A stretch of 64,000 nt of DNA from contig KZ111175.1 in the NCBI GenBank assembly GCA_002077045.2, positions 228,379-292,378 of the forward strand, written 5' to 3'. The translations under genes were made by a program, and so were the position numbers. Below the pieces are notes generated by a model. It ran no database searches and was not told the origin of the DNA. It worked only from the letters and a program-made list of their open reading frames with translations. Positions 53,725 through 62,748 of this stretch are shown in pieces. Positions within the stretch are counted from its first letter, which is position 1. The number at the start of each line of letters is the position of its first letter. The DNA is from Rachicladosporium sp. CCFEE 5018. Taxonomy: Eukaryota > Ascomycota > Dothideomycetes > Cladosporiales > Cladosporiaceae.

Positions 53725-54654
53725 ATGCAAGCTGATCGTCGCCGACTGAACGCGCCAGCCGGTGGCACCGTGCCACCAGTCTTCGCATCAGCTAATACGT
53801 CTCCGCCGCGACGGCGGAGGAAGGCCGATGAGCACCGCAAAATCTTCCTGCAAACAGGCATTGTGCCCTCTGCGGCCGGATCAGCATACTACGAGCTTCC
53901 TCCCGATCCTGCCACTTCACCATCGACCAGAACGTCCAGTCTGAAGATCACATGCACGGTTCATGGACCGCGGCCTCTACCTAGAAATGCAGCTTTCTCA
54001 CCAAACTTGCTCCTCACAACACACGTCAAGTACGCACCCTTTGCAACAAAGACACGTCGCGGATATGTGCGAGACAGCTCAGAGCGAGATCTGGGCCTAC
54101 ATCTCGAGACTGCGTTGTGTGGCGTGGTCATTGGGGAGCGATGGCCGAAGAGTGCTGCGGATGTAGTTATCACCGTACTTGAGGGTGAAGATGACGGACC
54201 AGCAGGCACAAGCGATACAGGGAGCAGCTGGGGGATGCTGAGTGTACTGGCTGGATGCATTACTGCTGCGAGCGCGGCGATTGTGGATGCTGGGATTGAC
54301 TGCGTGGATCTCGTGAGTGGAGGTGTTGCTGCGCTTGTGCATGATCAGTCGAATGGCGTTACGACGGTGCTTGATCCGGCACCGGCTGAGCATGAGACCA
54401 GAGCAGCATGTCTGGTGGCGTACTTGCAGTCACGAGATGAAATTACAGAGATGTGGATGAAGGGAGATGCGGGGGGTGATCTTGAGGGATTGATCGAGAG
54501 TGCTGTGCAGTCTGCTACGCTGGCTCGGACGGTACTTGTAGAGGCTGTCAAAGATTCGACAGAAGCCAAAGTGGCTGCCATGTCGCCGCCAGAGCTACCG
54601 GACACGAGCGCGAGTACGAATGGACGACCGAAGGACGTGATGATGACTGGGTGA
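53725..54654 (+). CDS. mtr3: RNA exosome core subunit Mtr3 (RNase PH fold)
   Basis: The frame opens at ATG 53695; the second in-frame ATG at 53725 gives 309 residues beginning MQADRRRLNAPAGGTVPPVF, which resembles fungal Mtr3 starts better. RNase PH-like elements: the N-terminal RRR..GGTVPP, YYELPPDPATSPST, SSLKITCTVHGPRPLPRNAA, then SERDLGLHLETALCGVV and CITAASAAIVDAGIDCVDLV near 200. Residues of the phosphorolytic active site are not evident, as expected for eukaryotic exosome ring subunits. Mtr3 pairs with Rrp42 in the six-member ring that channels RNA to Rrp44/Rrp6. The C-terminus is Ser/Pro/Asp-rich. Confidence 0.88.
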   Translation: MQADRRRLNAPAGGTVPPVFASANTSPPRRRRKADEHRKIFLQTGIVPSAAGSAYYELPPDPATSPSTRTSSLKITCTVHGPRPLPRNAAFSPNLLLTTHVKYAPFATKTRRGYVRDSSERDLGLHLETALCGVVIGERWPKSAADVVITVLEGEDDGPAGTSDTGSSWGMLSVLAGCITAASAAIVDAGIDCVDLVSGGVAALVHDQSNGVTTVLDPAPAEHETRAACLVAYLQSRDEITEMWMKGDAGGDLEGLIESAVQSATLARTVLVEAVKDSTEAKVAAMSPPELPDTSASTNGRPKDVMMTG

Positions 54655-55178
54655 AAGCGTTCAACTTGTGGTAGTCATCATGGAAGTGACAATGCTCTCA
54701 GAGGGAGCAGCCACGGCTGGTTGAGACTCCTTGTCCGCGCGCGCGGCTAAAAACATCCCCGTAGTCTCTTCGCAGAGGCTGATTCGCACGCAGGATGCGT
54801 TCTCAAGTCCGAGATTCTGTCGGTACGACCGAGTCGGATCAGTCTTCATCACTAGAGTTCGCTGAGAATTTCGACATGTTGGCGATGTGAAACTGGTCTC
54901 TCGATATGTCCGGAACGAGGTTCGGGCGACGAGGCACCTTTAGAGCTGCACTGTCCGATGAGAAGGAGAGAAGAGAAGGTATCGGATGAGCAGCGTCCGC
55001 ATGTTGGAGCGAGCTAGGTAGGGCACATGCAGCAATTTTCTATCATGTTCTGCCAAGCTTCTGTCGTCTCATTCTACCCCCGTCGCATCTCTGTTCCGTG
55101 TCTGACCTGTCTGAGTTCTGTCGTCCATGGACGTCTCGGCGTCTAAGTACGATCTTGTCGATGAGCACCACGACTGCA
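54655..55178. other. intergenic, convergent mtr3 / Ctr
   Basis: These 524 bases hold a 63-codon minus-strand frame starting with GTG (54852-54661) that I do not consider supported. Nothing else was seen. Confidence 0.4.
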
Positions 55179-55978
55179 TTACCCGCAACAGAAGGTGATC
55201 TCGCGATCCTCGCCTCTGCCGACAACTTAGCATAGTGGTCCCTCTGTGAGGTTGAGGTCGACTTACGGCATTATCATGCTCTGCCAGCTGAACGCAAACG
55301 CTCCGATGAAGGCACCGATCAGGATGCAGATGATGATGTACCCTAGACTGCAAGTCAGCATGCCATCGGACTTGCACTCGAGGGCCTTTAGATGGACATG
55401 GAGCTTACCATTGAAGTACATCGCCAGCAACATGACGAAGTACGCGACAGCGAACTGCAGCATGTGGAGCGTAGCGCGGACGAGTTGTTCCCCCAGCGTG
55501 GGCTTGAACGACTTGCCTCCCGTCGGTGCAGTCGACGTCTGAGCCACGGCACCGCGCTTCTCTGGATCAGCGCCGCTTTCACTACCACTGCGAGCAACAG
55601 GGCCTGCGGCGACGGTGGTCTTCCGCTTCCGCACCAGCAGAGCATCGTACTCCCGCGATTCCCGACGCAGCCCCTCGAGCACGATGACCAGTAAGATGAC
55701 GCCTATGCAGGAGCCGGCGAACATGCCGCTGGAGGTGATGCGCCAGGTGTCGGCTATAAAGCAGGCATCGATGGTGTACCAGTTCCACGTCATCTGTACC
55801 ATGACTATCAGCTCTGGCTGGTGTGAGGGAATGAGGAAGGCGAGCATACCGAGATCTTGCACCCGCCCATCATGTCGCCCATGTCCATTGAAGACGCGGC
55901 GGAGGCGGTTGCAGCCATGACCATGGAGGAGGTGGCGGTTGCCATGTCCATCGCCATGGATGTGGTAGCAGAAGCCAT
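55179..55978 (-). CDS. Ctr-family copper transporter
   Basis: Four exons, complement(55179..55215, 55267..55342, 55409..55793, 55850..55978), give 208 residues. The Met-rich N-terminus (MASATTSMAMDMATATSSMV, then SSMDMGDMMGG) binds Cu(I). Helix 1 is near residue 60 (GMFAGSCIGVILLVIVLEGL). A cytosolic loop of about 60 residues is followed by helix 2 with the MxxxM filter (VMLLAMYFNG) and helix 3 with GxxxG (GAFIGAFAF). Intron 3 (GTAAGC..AGTCTAG) restores FNGYIIICILIG. The last intron (GTAAGT..GGCAG) replaces a stop after MIMP with GEDREITFCCG, ending in the Cys-Cys motif seen in many Ctr proteins. Trimeric plasma-membrane or vacuolar uptake of copper is the family role. Confidence 0.85.
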
Positions 55979-57415
55979 ATCTATGTTTGACACACTCAGT
56001 CGTAATTGTCGACGGGGTGGAAGCCGTTAGCTTCGGAATGATATTCGCTGACGTTCGACCAGTATGGAGTCTCGAGCGAGATATGAGGTTCTGGCATGAG
56101 CACGCTGTGTCCCTGGTCTGTCGGCGTGCTGGGATGCTCAATCGTGCTCAATTCGCTCGGTGAGTGTAACGTGCTCACCAATATCGTACTTCATCGCACT
56201 CAGATGGCACGACTTAAACGTGGCGGTATCTGCAGTTGATCTGCGTGGCTGCGAGAGTTTGAGCACGTTTTCGCGCAACGTTGTTCTGGGCGGACTCCTC
56301 ACATAACAGCGAGGACAAGTCCATGGCTAATTGCCGACGAGTCTGCGATGATGTACAGCTTGCGATTACTGGTCCGGCGGCACAAACATATTATACACCA
56401 CCGAGTAAGGATCCAAATGCGGATCCTGATGCCGATCGAACTCCATCGCCTCCGTTACTACGGTTGCTATTGCCGCTACAGTTACTACCGCCGCCGTCAC
56501 GGTTGCCATCGCTGCCGTATGCAGAGTCACGGCCACCTGCTGACTTGAGGCATCCTGGGCACTTGTAAGCGGGAAGGTCGCGAGTCGAGTGATTTCCTGC
56601 GCCTGAGTGGCCGCTCTCCGGCATGTTATTCTTGTTGCATTTCACCAGCCTCCTCCCTTGTGTGGTCCTGCAAGTAGGGCATTTCGAGATCTCGGTGATG
56701 CACATACTTCGTGGTAGCAGTGGCCTAGTTTGCCAACGTGAAGTATAGATCGGATGGAGGACTGCTTATCAGAGCTTTGCTGGGACATGCCCGGGACATA
56801 CGCGCGATCTCCAGGCAGACGAGACCAGGCTGAGGCGCAATCAGTTGCACGCATCGCTACGGCCCTGCATTACAATCGTGCAAGCTCTAGAGCCCAGTCC
56901 TGAGGCAAGGCTGGCCGTAGCTCATGCGGGAAGACCAACTCCGTATCACAAATGCTGCTAGAGCTCAACGAGGCTGGATGCATGGTGTGCTGGCTGGGGC
57001 GTACAATTCGCCTGCGAGGCCGAAGCATAGCGTGGCGGATTGCCTTGCGGGCAAGTCTTGAGATACACCGCTAGCGGGAGGTCATAGCTCGTTGAGCTTT
57101 AGCTGGTTGGTCAAGCTGCACCTCTTGCTTCATACCACCAGACGGCAGCGATACGCCAATAAGCTCGCATGCGGTGCTAAATGCAGCGCAGCGGTAATGG
57201 CTAAGTCTATCGGCACGTGCAGATGGCTGAAGCATGTGCTGGCAGTAGCGATGTTACTACAGCCTCGTGCTATATGGATCTGCTGTCTCTGAGCATCTAG
57301 CTTACCGTAAAACTGTCACCAACGTGCTCGACAGCCAAAAACATACTACTGACAACTCATTTTGCTCGCTTGTTCGCTACTTGGCCAGTGTGACGGGCCC
57401 TTCAGTGCGCATTGC
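55979..57415. other. accessory region around DJ-1 relic
   Basis: About 1.4 kb separates the Ctr gene from the second HET gene. It contains the DJ-1/PfpI tail relic at 56366-56446 and, overlapping in another frame, a minus-strand ATG-led frame at 56705-56391 with CPTC and CPGC pairs and a Gly/Ser/Asn repeat; that frame runs out of phase through the relic, so I give it little weight. The rest looks non-coding. Confidence 0.4.
56366..56446 (-). pseudogene. relic of DJ-1/PfpI C-terminal exon
   Basis: Read on the minus strand, this encodes MEFDRHQDPHLDPYSVVYNM then FVPPDQ and a stop. The intact DJ-1/PfpI gene 3.2 kb away ends MEFDWHQDPQWDPFRVVYN, then VTAPVYVPPGE. The relic keeps the reading frame with a four-codon deletion, a few substitutions and even an AG just before the block where the intact gene has its intron acceptor. 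No other part of a DJ-1 domain is found upstream, so it is a tail-only copy. Confidence 0.65.
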
Positions 57416-59548
57416 ATGACCATGACGTTAAATCAGACAGGCTTCGACTATGCCCTTACTCCAGTCAACAGGCTCGTGGAAGCCGCGAAGCGAAACAGGC
57501 ACAACTACAGCCCACTGCCTTCAAACCATTCGATGAGGGTCATGGTGCTCCAGCCCGGTAAGAATGATGATCCGATCGCCTTCTCACTGGACATCATTCA
57601 CGACCGCAAACACGTAGAGGAGTACCATGCGCTCAGCTATTGTTGGGGCGACGCTGCAGACACAGTCGAAGTACTCTGCTCTGGAAAGCCTTTCTTCATC
57701 ACTCGCACTCTGTACGGTGCACTTTGGTGGCTGCGCTCAAAAGACAGTGCTCGCAGACTGTGGGCTGACGCTGTTTGTATCAACCAGGACGACATTACTG
57801 AGCGCAACGTACAAGTCTCAATGTTCAGGCAGATATACGCCGGTGCCCGTCGTGTTCATATTTGGCTCGGGCCTCGTGATGCAAACACATCCGGTGCAAT
57901 GGCTTTCGTTGACCACATAGCGATCAAATGCTGCACTGCCATGTACGGAGAAGGAAGTCGCTCGCAGTGGGTGGCCCGGTTGCAGCAAGAAGATGAACCG
58001 AGTCGGGTGTTCTCACAGATCCTCTTGACAGATCTACCCGATGTCTCAAGCTCCTCTTGGCAGACTCTGGCCGGCTGCTACGATCGGCCCTGGTTTACCC
58101 GCGTCTGGGTCGTACAAGAAGTGCAGGCTTGCAACGACGTATGGGTGACCAGCAGTGACATAAAACTCGAGTGGGAATTTGTTGCACTCGTAGCGAGCTG
58201 GGTGCGGTATGCTACCGACGCCATGCTTTACTACGGTACCTCCTCGGAAACTCAAAGGGGCTTACGAGCTGCGACTACTATGCGGCAAGGATTGGTGACG
58301 AAATGGGAAGTACCGTTTCTACTTGCTCTCGACCGCAATCGAGAACGCAGCTGTACAGATAATAGAGACAGGGTCTTTGCTATGCTGCAGCATCCAATAC
58401 GACCCGTACTCGATCTCAAGGACCAAGTTGCCGTTCTGGGCCACACAAGATCTGGGAATGATCTTCCACTTTTCGAAGACCACGTGAATGAAACGCACTT
58501 GGGTATACGAGCAGATTACAATATGACTACTCTTGAAGTCTATCGCGACGTTGCTCTGCGTTCCATTCAGCGGTATGGTTCTTTAGAAATGTTGTGCTAT
58601 ATACAGCGGACGAGTCTAGACGATCTTGAATTCCCCTCCTGGATCCCAAGGTGGGATTTGGCAACCGTCGGGGGAGAACCATACTTTCAACCCTGGCTTT
58701 ACAATGCTTGTGCTGGCAAGGGACCCGTGCTGTCTTGTCCTTCGGCCACAACTCTCGTCCTGCGTGGCATAAGAATAGACTCAGTCTTGCGACGAGAGTC
58801 GACCCTACCTGTTGGAGGTAAATTGATGACAGACTTTGCTCTGGGTCTGGACTGGTTGCTGTCTCTGTCGAGAATCATCACTAGAGACACATGGGCTAGC
58901 GATCATATACATTCATCAACGTGGCAACGAGCTACAGAAGAGCTGGATAGCCACTTCGCCGATTTCGCAGCCTATATGCTGGACATTGTCGGCGATAAAA
59001 CTACGGATACTTTTATTCCGCTCCTCGAGAGATGGTGTGACATATGTGACGGACCAGTCGCACCTTCAGATAAGATTGGCACCGAAGCGCCATGGACATA
59101 TGGCTGTGAAGACTGTTACGACGGAGAGTATGATCTGTGTTTGCCTTGCTATGAGTCTGGCAAGAGGTGTAATGGATCAACCCACAAACTGCAGCAGAAG
59201 CCGATCATGGGCCTTTGGTACATCCATAATGACATAACTCTAAACCGGCTGAGGGCATCCGCAAGCACTGGCAACGCAGAAAGGTACAAGCGCAGAGTGA
59301 GGAACAACTGCACATACACCTTCTTCTTCGTTACTGAGGCCGGGCATGTCGGAATCGGCCCGGACTATGTGTGTCCTGGTGATGTGGTCGCTGTGCTGTT
59401 TGGAGGCCGGGTGCCATTTTTGTTGAGGAAGCGAGCAGAACACTATCGGATCGTTGGACCATGCTATGTCTTTGATATGATGGACGGAGAGGCGGTGGAG
59501 GATTGTGAGGAGGGCAGGTTAGTAGAGGAGGAATTCGAATTGCAATGA
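57416..59548 (+). CDS. HET-domain protein with C-terminal ZZ-like zinc finger
   Basis: The open frame from ATG 57416 (a second ATG lies two codons on) gives 710 residues; the frame above it has no ATG. HET core: YHALSYCWGDAADT near 71, RRLWADAVCINQDDITERNV near 113, with QVSMFRQIYAGARRVHIWLG, and WFTRVWVVQEVQ near 226. From about residue 541 a Cys-rich module reads CDICDGPV, then YGCEDCYDGEYDLCLPCYES, resembling a ZZ zinc finger (CxxC, CxxC, CxxC). The tail has VCPGDVVAVLFGGRVPFLLR, a segment often found at the end of HET proteins. Cell-fusion incompatibility or a regulatory role is possible. Its stop lies 53 bases from the convergent DJ-1 gene. Confidence 0.88.
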   Translation: MTMTLNQTGFDYALTPVNRLVEAAKRNRHNYSPLPSNHSMRVMVLQPGKNDDPIAFSLDIIHDRKHVEEYHALSYCWGDAADTVEVLCSGKPFFITRTLYGALWWLRSKDSARRLWADAVCINQDDITERNVQVSMFRQIYAGARRVHIWLGPRDANTSGAMAFVDHIAIKCCTAMYGEGSRSQWVARLQQEDEPSRVFSQILLTDLPDVSSSSWQTLAGCYDRPWFTRVWVVQEVQACNDVWVTSSDIKLEWEFVALVASWVRYATDAMLYYGTSSETQRGLRAATTMRQGLVTKWEVPFLLALDRNRERSCTDNRDRVFAMLQHPIRPVLDLKDQVAVLGHTRSGNDLPLFEDHVNETHLGIRADYNMTTLEVYRDVALRSIQRYGSLEMLCYIQRTSLDDLEFPSWIPRWDLATVGGEPYFQPWLYNACAGKGPVLSCPSATTLVLRGIRIDSVLRRESTLPVGGKLMTDFALGLDWLLSLSRIITRDTWASDHIHSSTWQRATEELDSHFADFAAYMLDIVGDKTTDTFIPLLERWCDICDGPVAPSDKIGTEAPWTYGCEDCYDGEYDLCLPCYESGKRCNGSTHKLQQKPIMGLWYIHNDITLNRLRASASTGNAERYKRRVRNNCTYTFFFVTEAGHVGIGPDYVCPGDVVAVLFGGRVPFLLRKRAEHYRIVGPCYVFDMMDGEAVEDCEEGRLVEEEFELQ

Positions 59549-59601
59549 TACATGACAAGCTACTCACAGGATCTGAGCCTGCGATACCCCAGTATCTAAG
59601 C

Positions 59602-60540
59602 CTATTCGCCCGGCGGCACATACACCGGCGCAGTGACGTTATACACCACCCGAAACGGATCCCATTGCGGATCTTGATGCCAGTCGAATTCCATCGAGCT
59701 ACACCATCAAGTCAGCAACCACTCCACGAACCCCCAATAAAGCAGTAACTCACTTCCTCACAGCAGTCACAACCGCGCTACCATAGAAACACTCAATAAA
59801 CCCCAACGTCCCATCAATCCCCGCGCTCACCCCAGACGTACTCCAAATATTCCCATCCACGACCCACCGTGCCTGCGGCACCCAATGGACGTGCGGATTC
59901 GTCGCCACGACGCCAGCCCAACCTTGCTTGTTCGTTGTGGCGTATTTGCCGTCTAGCAGACCGGCGCGAGAAGCTACCAGAGAGCCGGTGCAAACTGTGA
60001 TCAGGTACCGCAGCTTCGGGTATGTGGTCTGTAGATACGCGAGCGTTGCGTTCAAGTACGGCGACCTGCTCCCCGACCCGCCGGGGATCATCAGCACTTC
60101 CAGATCCTTCGGCGCAGTGGCAAAAGTATGCGTCGGCAGCATCGTCACAAACGACGTCGAGTTCAGCAGGTTCATGGAGGGTAACAGCGGCGCGCTGGTG
60201 ACAGGCTCGAGCGTCTCGGCAATCATGGAGAGGTCTATGTGCCGGGAGCGGCCTAGTGTTGCGAGGGCTGAGACGGGGCCGTTAATGTCTAGGGGTTCGA
60301 AACCGCGGAAGAGGATGTAGCCGAATTTGCTGGGAGGAGGGAGGGCGGAGGTGGTGTTGTTGGTGCCTTGAAGAGTGTCAGTTTATGATGACAAGCCGTT
60401 GTGAGGTGGGATTGACAGTACGATGGAGGATATGCTGGTGCCGTAACGTTGCTGACGCTCTGCCTAGGATAAAGTCGGGCAGCAGTGCTGGTGAGTAGAC
60501 CCGCAGCCGCGACTAGAAATTGCAGCATGATGCAACGCAT
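59602..60540 (-). CDS. secreted DJ-1/PfpI-family protein
   Basis: Three exons, complement(59602..59698, 59754..60366, 60417..60540), give 277 residues. The N-terminus has a signal peptide (MLQFLVAAAGLLTSTAARLY after MRCI). The DJ-1/PfpI fold has FGYILFRGFEPLDINGPVSA, DLEVLMIPGGSGSRSP and the nucleophile elbow LITVCTGSLVASRAGLLDG (Cys near residue 155), then GWAGVVATNPHVHW and WSTSGVSAGIDGTLGF. The last intron (GTGAGT..GTGTAG) gives the tail MEFDWHQDPQWDPF. Intron 1 must use T|GTCAAT for frame; a better-looking GTACTG three bases upstream would break it, so that junction is uncertain. This group resembles isonitrile hydratase/AraC-N-type DJ-1 proteins. Function is not known; secretion is inferred from the leader. 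Confidence 0.82.
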
Positions 60541-61252
60541 GGTGGTCTTTCGAGTACGAGTGAAGTTAAGAAAGCCAGCCAATCGCTGATGAAGATCGAC
60601 CTGTAGAGGGAGTATGAGGAGAGAAGAAAGGGAGACGAGGGACGGTCTTGCCTTGGAGTATATCTACATGTTTCAGGCCTCAGAATTGCCTGCCGTTGTC
60701 ACTGATATGGACGACCTCCCAAGTCGACCGTATCGCATACAGTTGTTGAACATCAGGGTCCTGGCCAAGACGGAGAGAACATGAAACATTCTCGAAGCGT
60801 GCTAGTGGACTGCTACTTTTCGGACTCGCATCTGCACTGCAGTATCAACTGAGCAAGTATTGACGTTCAAGTCTACATACGAGCCGACCAATGATGTCGT
60901 TGCAAACCTTGTCGACAGCTCCTGCCTCGAATATTATTTCGGAGGCAGAGCTCAAAGATCTGCGCAACGACTGCTCGGTAAGTCAATGTTTGTGCATGTT
61001 AGGTCTTGAGAGAGCGACGACTTACCACACTTCTTGCACTCGGACTTGTGGTTCTGGAGCTGGGGAGTCATGTCGCGGCTGCATTTGTATTGCACAGTCT
61101 CCCTGCATGTGGCGTTACGCCTGCACTCGCTTGAGCCGTGATCTTCTTTGTCCGTTGGTTGCGTCAGGCCTTGATTCGGGAGACTTCCTTTTGCGAAATT
61201 GGTCCTTGGAGTTGCGACGTCGATTCCTGGTTAGCAGCACATCACCATACGA
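60541..61252. other. ambiguous region with opposing splice signals
   Basis: On the plus strand 60891-60977 reads MMSLQTLSTAPASNIISEAE, then LKDLRNDCS to a GTAAGT donor. On the minus strand a frame from about 61227 (IDVATPRTNFAKG, then ECRRNATCRE and SECKKC) reaches GTAAGT at 61025 and rejoins after GAGCAG at 60970. Neither could be completed into a recognised gene. Confidence 0.35.
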
Positions 61253-62416
61253 TCATGCAGTCGTCACAACTCCGTCCATGGCGTCTTCATCATCAGCAGC
61301 ACCGATGACCTCTTCAGCCGGCAGTGCTTCACCAGCAGCGACCACCGCTTCTTCCTCTTCCTCTAGTCCCTCATCACCACCCTGCCCACCTCTCCGCTTC
61401 CTTGGCCGCCTCTTCTTCCGCCCGGAGCCCTCATAGCTCGGCCCACTCACAGCATCAAGCAATTGCTCCTCGTCCATCGTACTCTTTAGCTTCGGCGCCT
61501 TGTCAACATTGTGCAGGAACATCTTCTCGTTGAACGCATCATAGGCCGTGTCCTCAGCTTCATCCACGTAGTCAAGCGGCACCCAGCTCTCTTCCTCGGC
61601 ATCTTGCAGAGCTTTGCGCATCTTTCGTTCCGGCGCATCTTTATCCTTGTCCTCCGTCTCAGGTTTATAAGACTGCTGCAGTCCGCGCACTACAGGCGGT
61701 GGTCTGCCTTCTCCCTCCGCATCAAGCACTTTCTTGGCCGCGAGCCGATTGCGGTGCTCCTCCGCATCAATATGATGGAACTGCGGCCGCATCTGTATCG
61801 TGCCATCCACCTTACTCAAATGCAGCTGATCGCCTTGGAATGCACCAAGATAGTACACCGGCAGCGCCTGCCCAGTCGCAGCATCCTCATGCCTCATGAT
61901 CTGCCCTCCCAGCGTCTGCTTGTGCATCACCTTCCCTGCTTCTTCAGCCCTCTTGAACTCAGTCAAGTCATTACTAATCTGCAGCTCCCTGTCCGCCTTG
62001 TCCTTCAGTGGCCCTCTACTGCCAAGCCCTCGTCTCGGTGCGCCGAGCCCAGCAGCTGGGCCATATGTTGCGCCTTCATTCTGGATCGTCCTTGCTGTCT
62101 GCAATGCATCACCCCATTTCAAGCCCTGGTACTTATTGAAGTTGAATTCTGTGCTGAGGCTGACTTCGAGCTCGAGGTAGCCTGATTTGGGCTTGATTCG
62201 GAGGTCTGTGGGGCGGGCGCCGTAGTGTTGGCTGTAGGGGCGGTCACGGGAGCGGTTGAGGTATTGCAGGAGGTAGAGCTGTTCTTGTTGCGAGGGAGTC
62301 AGGTAGACGTCGTATGATGCGGTGATGGGATCGTCTTCGGGTGTTTTGGCGGCTGGACGATGTCGTCAGTATATAGCTGAGGTAACAAGGTTCTATAGAG
62401 CTCACTCACGCGCCAT
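61253..62416 (-). CDS. rpc37: RNA polymerase III subunit Rpc37 (RPC5/Sin domain)
   Basis: Two exons, complement(61253..62352, 62410..62416), give 368 residues. The first exon is seven bases (ATG GCG C) before GTGAGT; the join gives MAPAKTPEDDPITASYDVYL. The RPC5/Sin-like region covers about residues 8-200: LTPSQQEQLYLLQYLNR, RIKPKSGYLELEV, TLGGQIMRHED, VYYLGAFQGDQLHLSKVDGT and MRPQFHHID. The C-terminal part is charged (ESWVPLDYVDEAEDTAYDAF), with a basic patch KKRRPRKRRGG and an acidic Ala/Glu tail. In yeast Rpc37 pairs with Rpc53 and acts in Pol III termination and reinitiation. Its start is 332 bases from the divergent ddb1 ATG. Confidence 0.88.
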
Positions 62417-62748
62417 GGTGAGGTTGTTGTAGCAAAGTCACTCGACTACTGGTGTGGTAGGGCCAGATTGATGAAGCTCGTGGAAGAAAGGTTAGCCCGA
62501 GTCACTGGCGTCATCAATGTGCGACGCGACTGCGAGCACTTTGATTAAAACGATAGAGCGAAGCTCACTAATGCTGCATCAACTGTAACTTGGGCCGTAG
62601 ACTACTTGGGACTGGACATTGGATCGAGCAAGACTGGGGTTGAATCAAGGATTTGGATTTGATCGATCCTACAGCGACTGGACATGACCTAAAGTCGACC
62701 CTCAGCGTGCCAAAGAGCACCTCACTCATATCAGAGCACGTTTTAAGC
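62417..62748. promoter_or_regulatory. divergent promoter, rpc37 / ddb1
   Basis: These 332 bases separate two start codons. No named motif was recognised. Confidence 0.4.

Noticed and set aside
54661..54852. Minus-strand frame of 63 codons right after mtr3
   Set aside because: It starts with GTG, shows no domain and overlaps only the mtr3 3' flank.
56391..56705. Minus-strand ATG-led frame of 104 codons with CPTC and CPGC pairs
   Set aside because: Its last 20 codons run out of phase through the DJ-1 relic and its middle is a simple Gly/Ser/Asn repeat; no known zinc-binding family fits.
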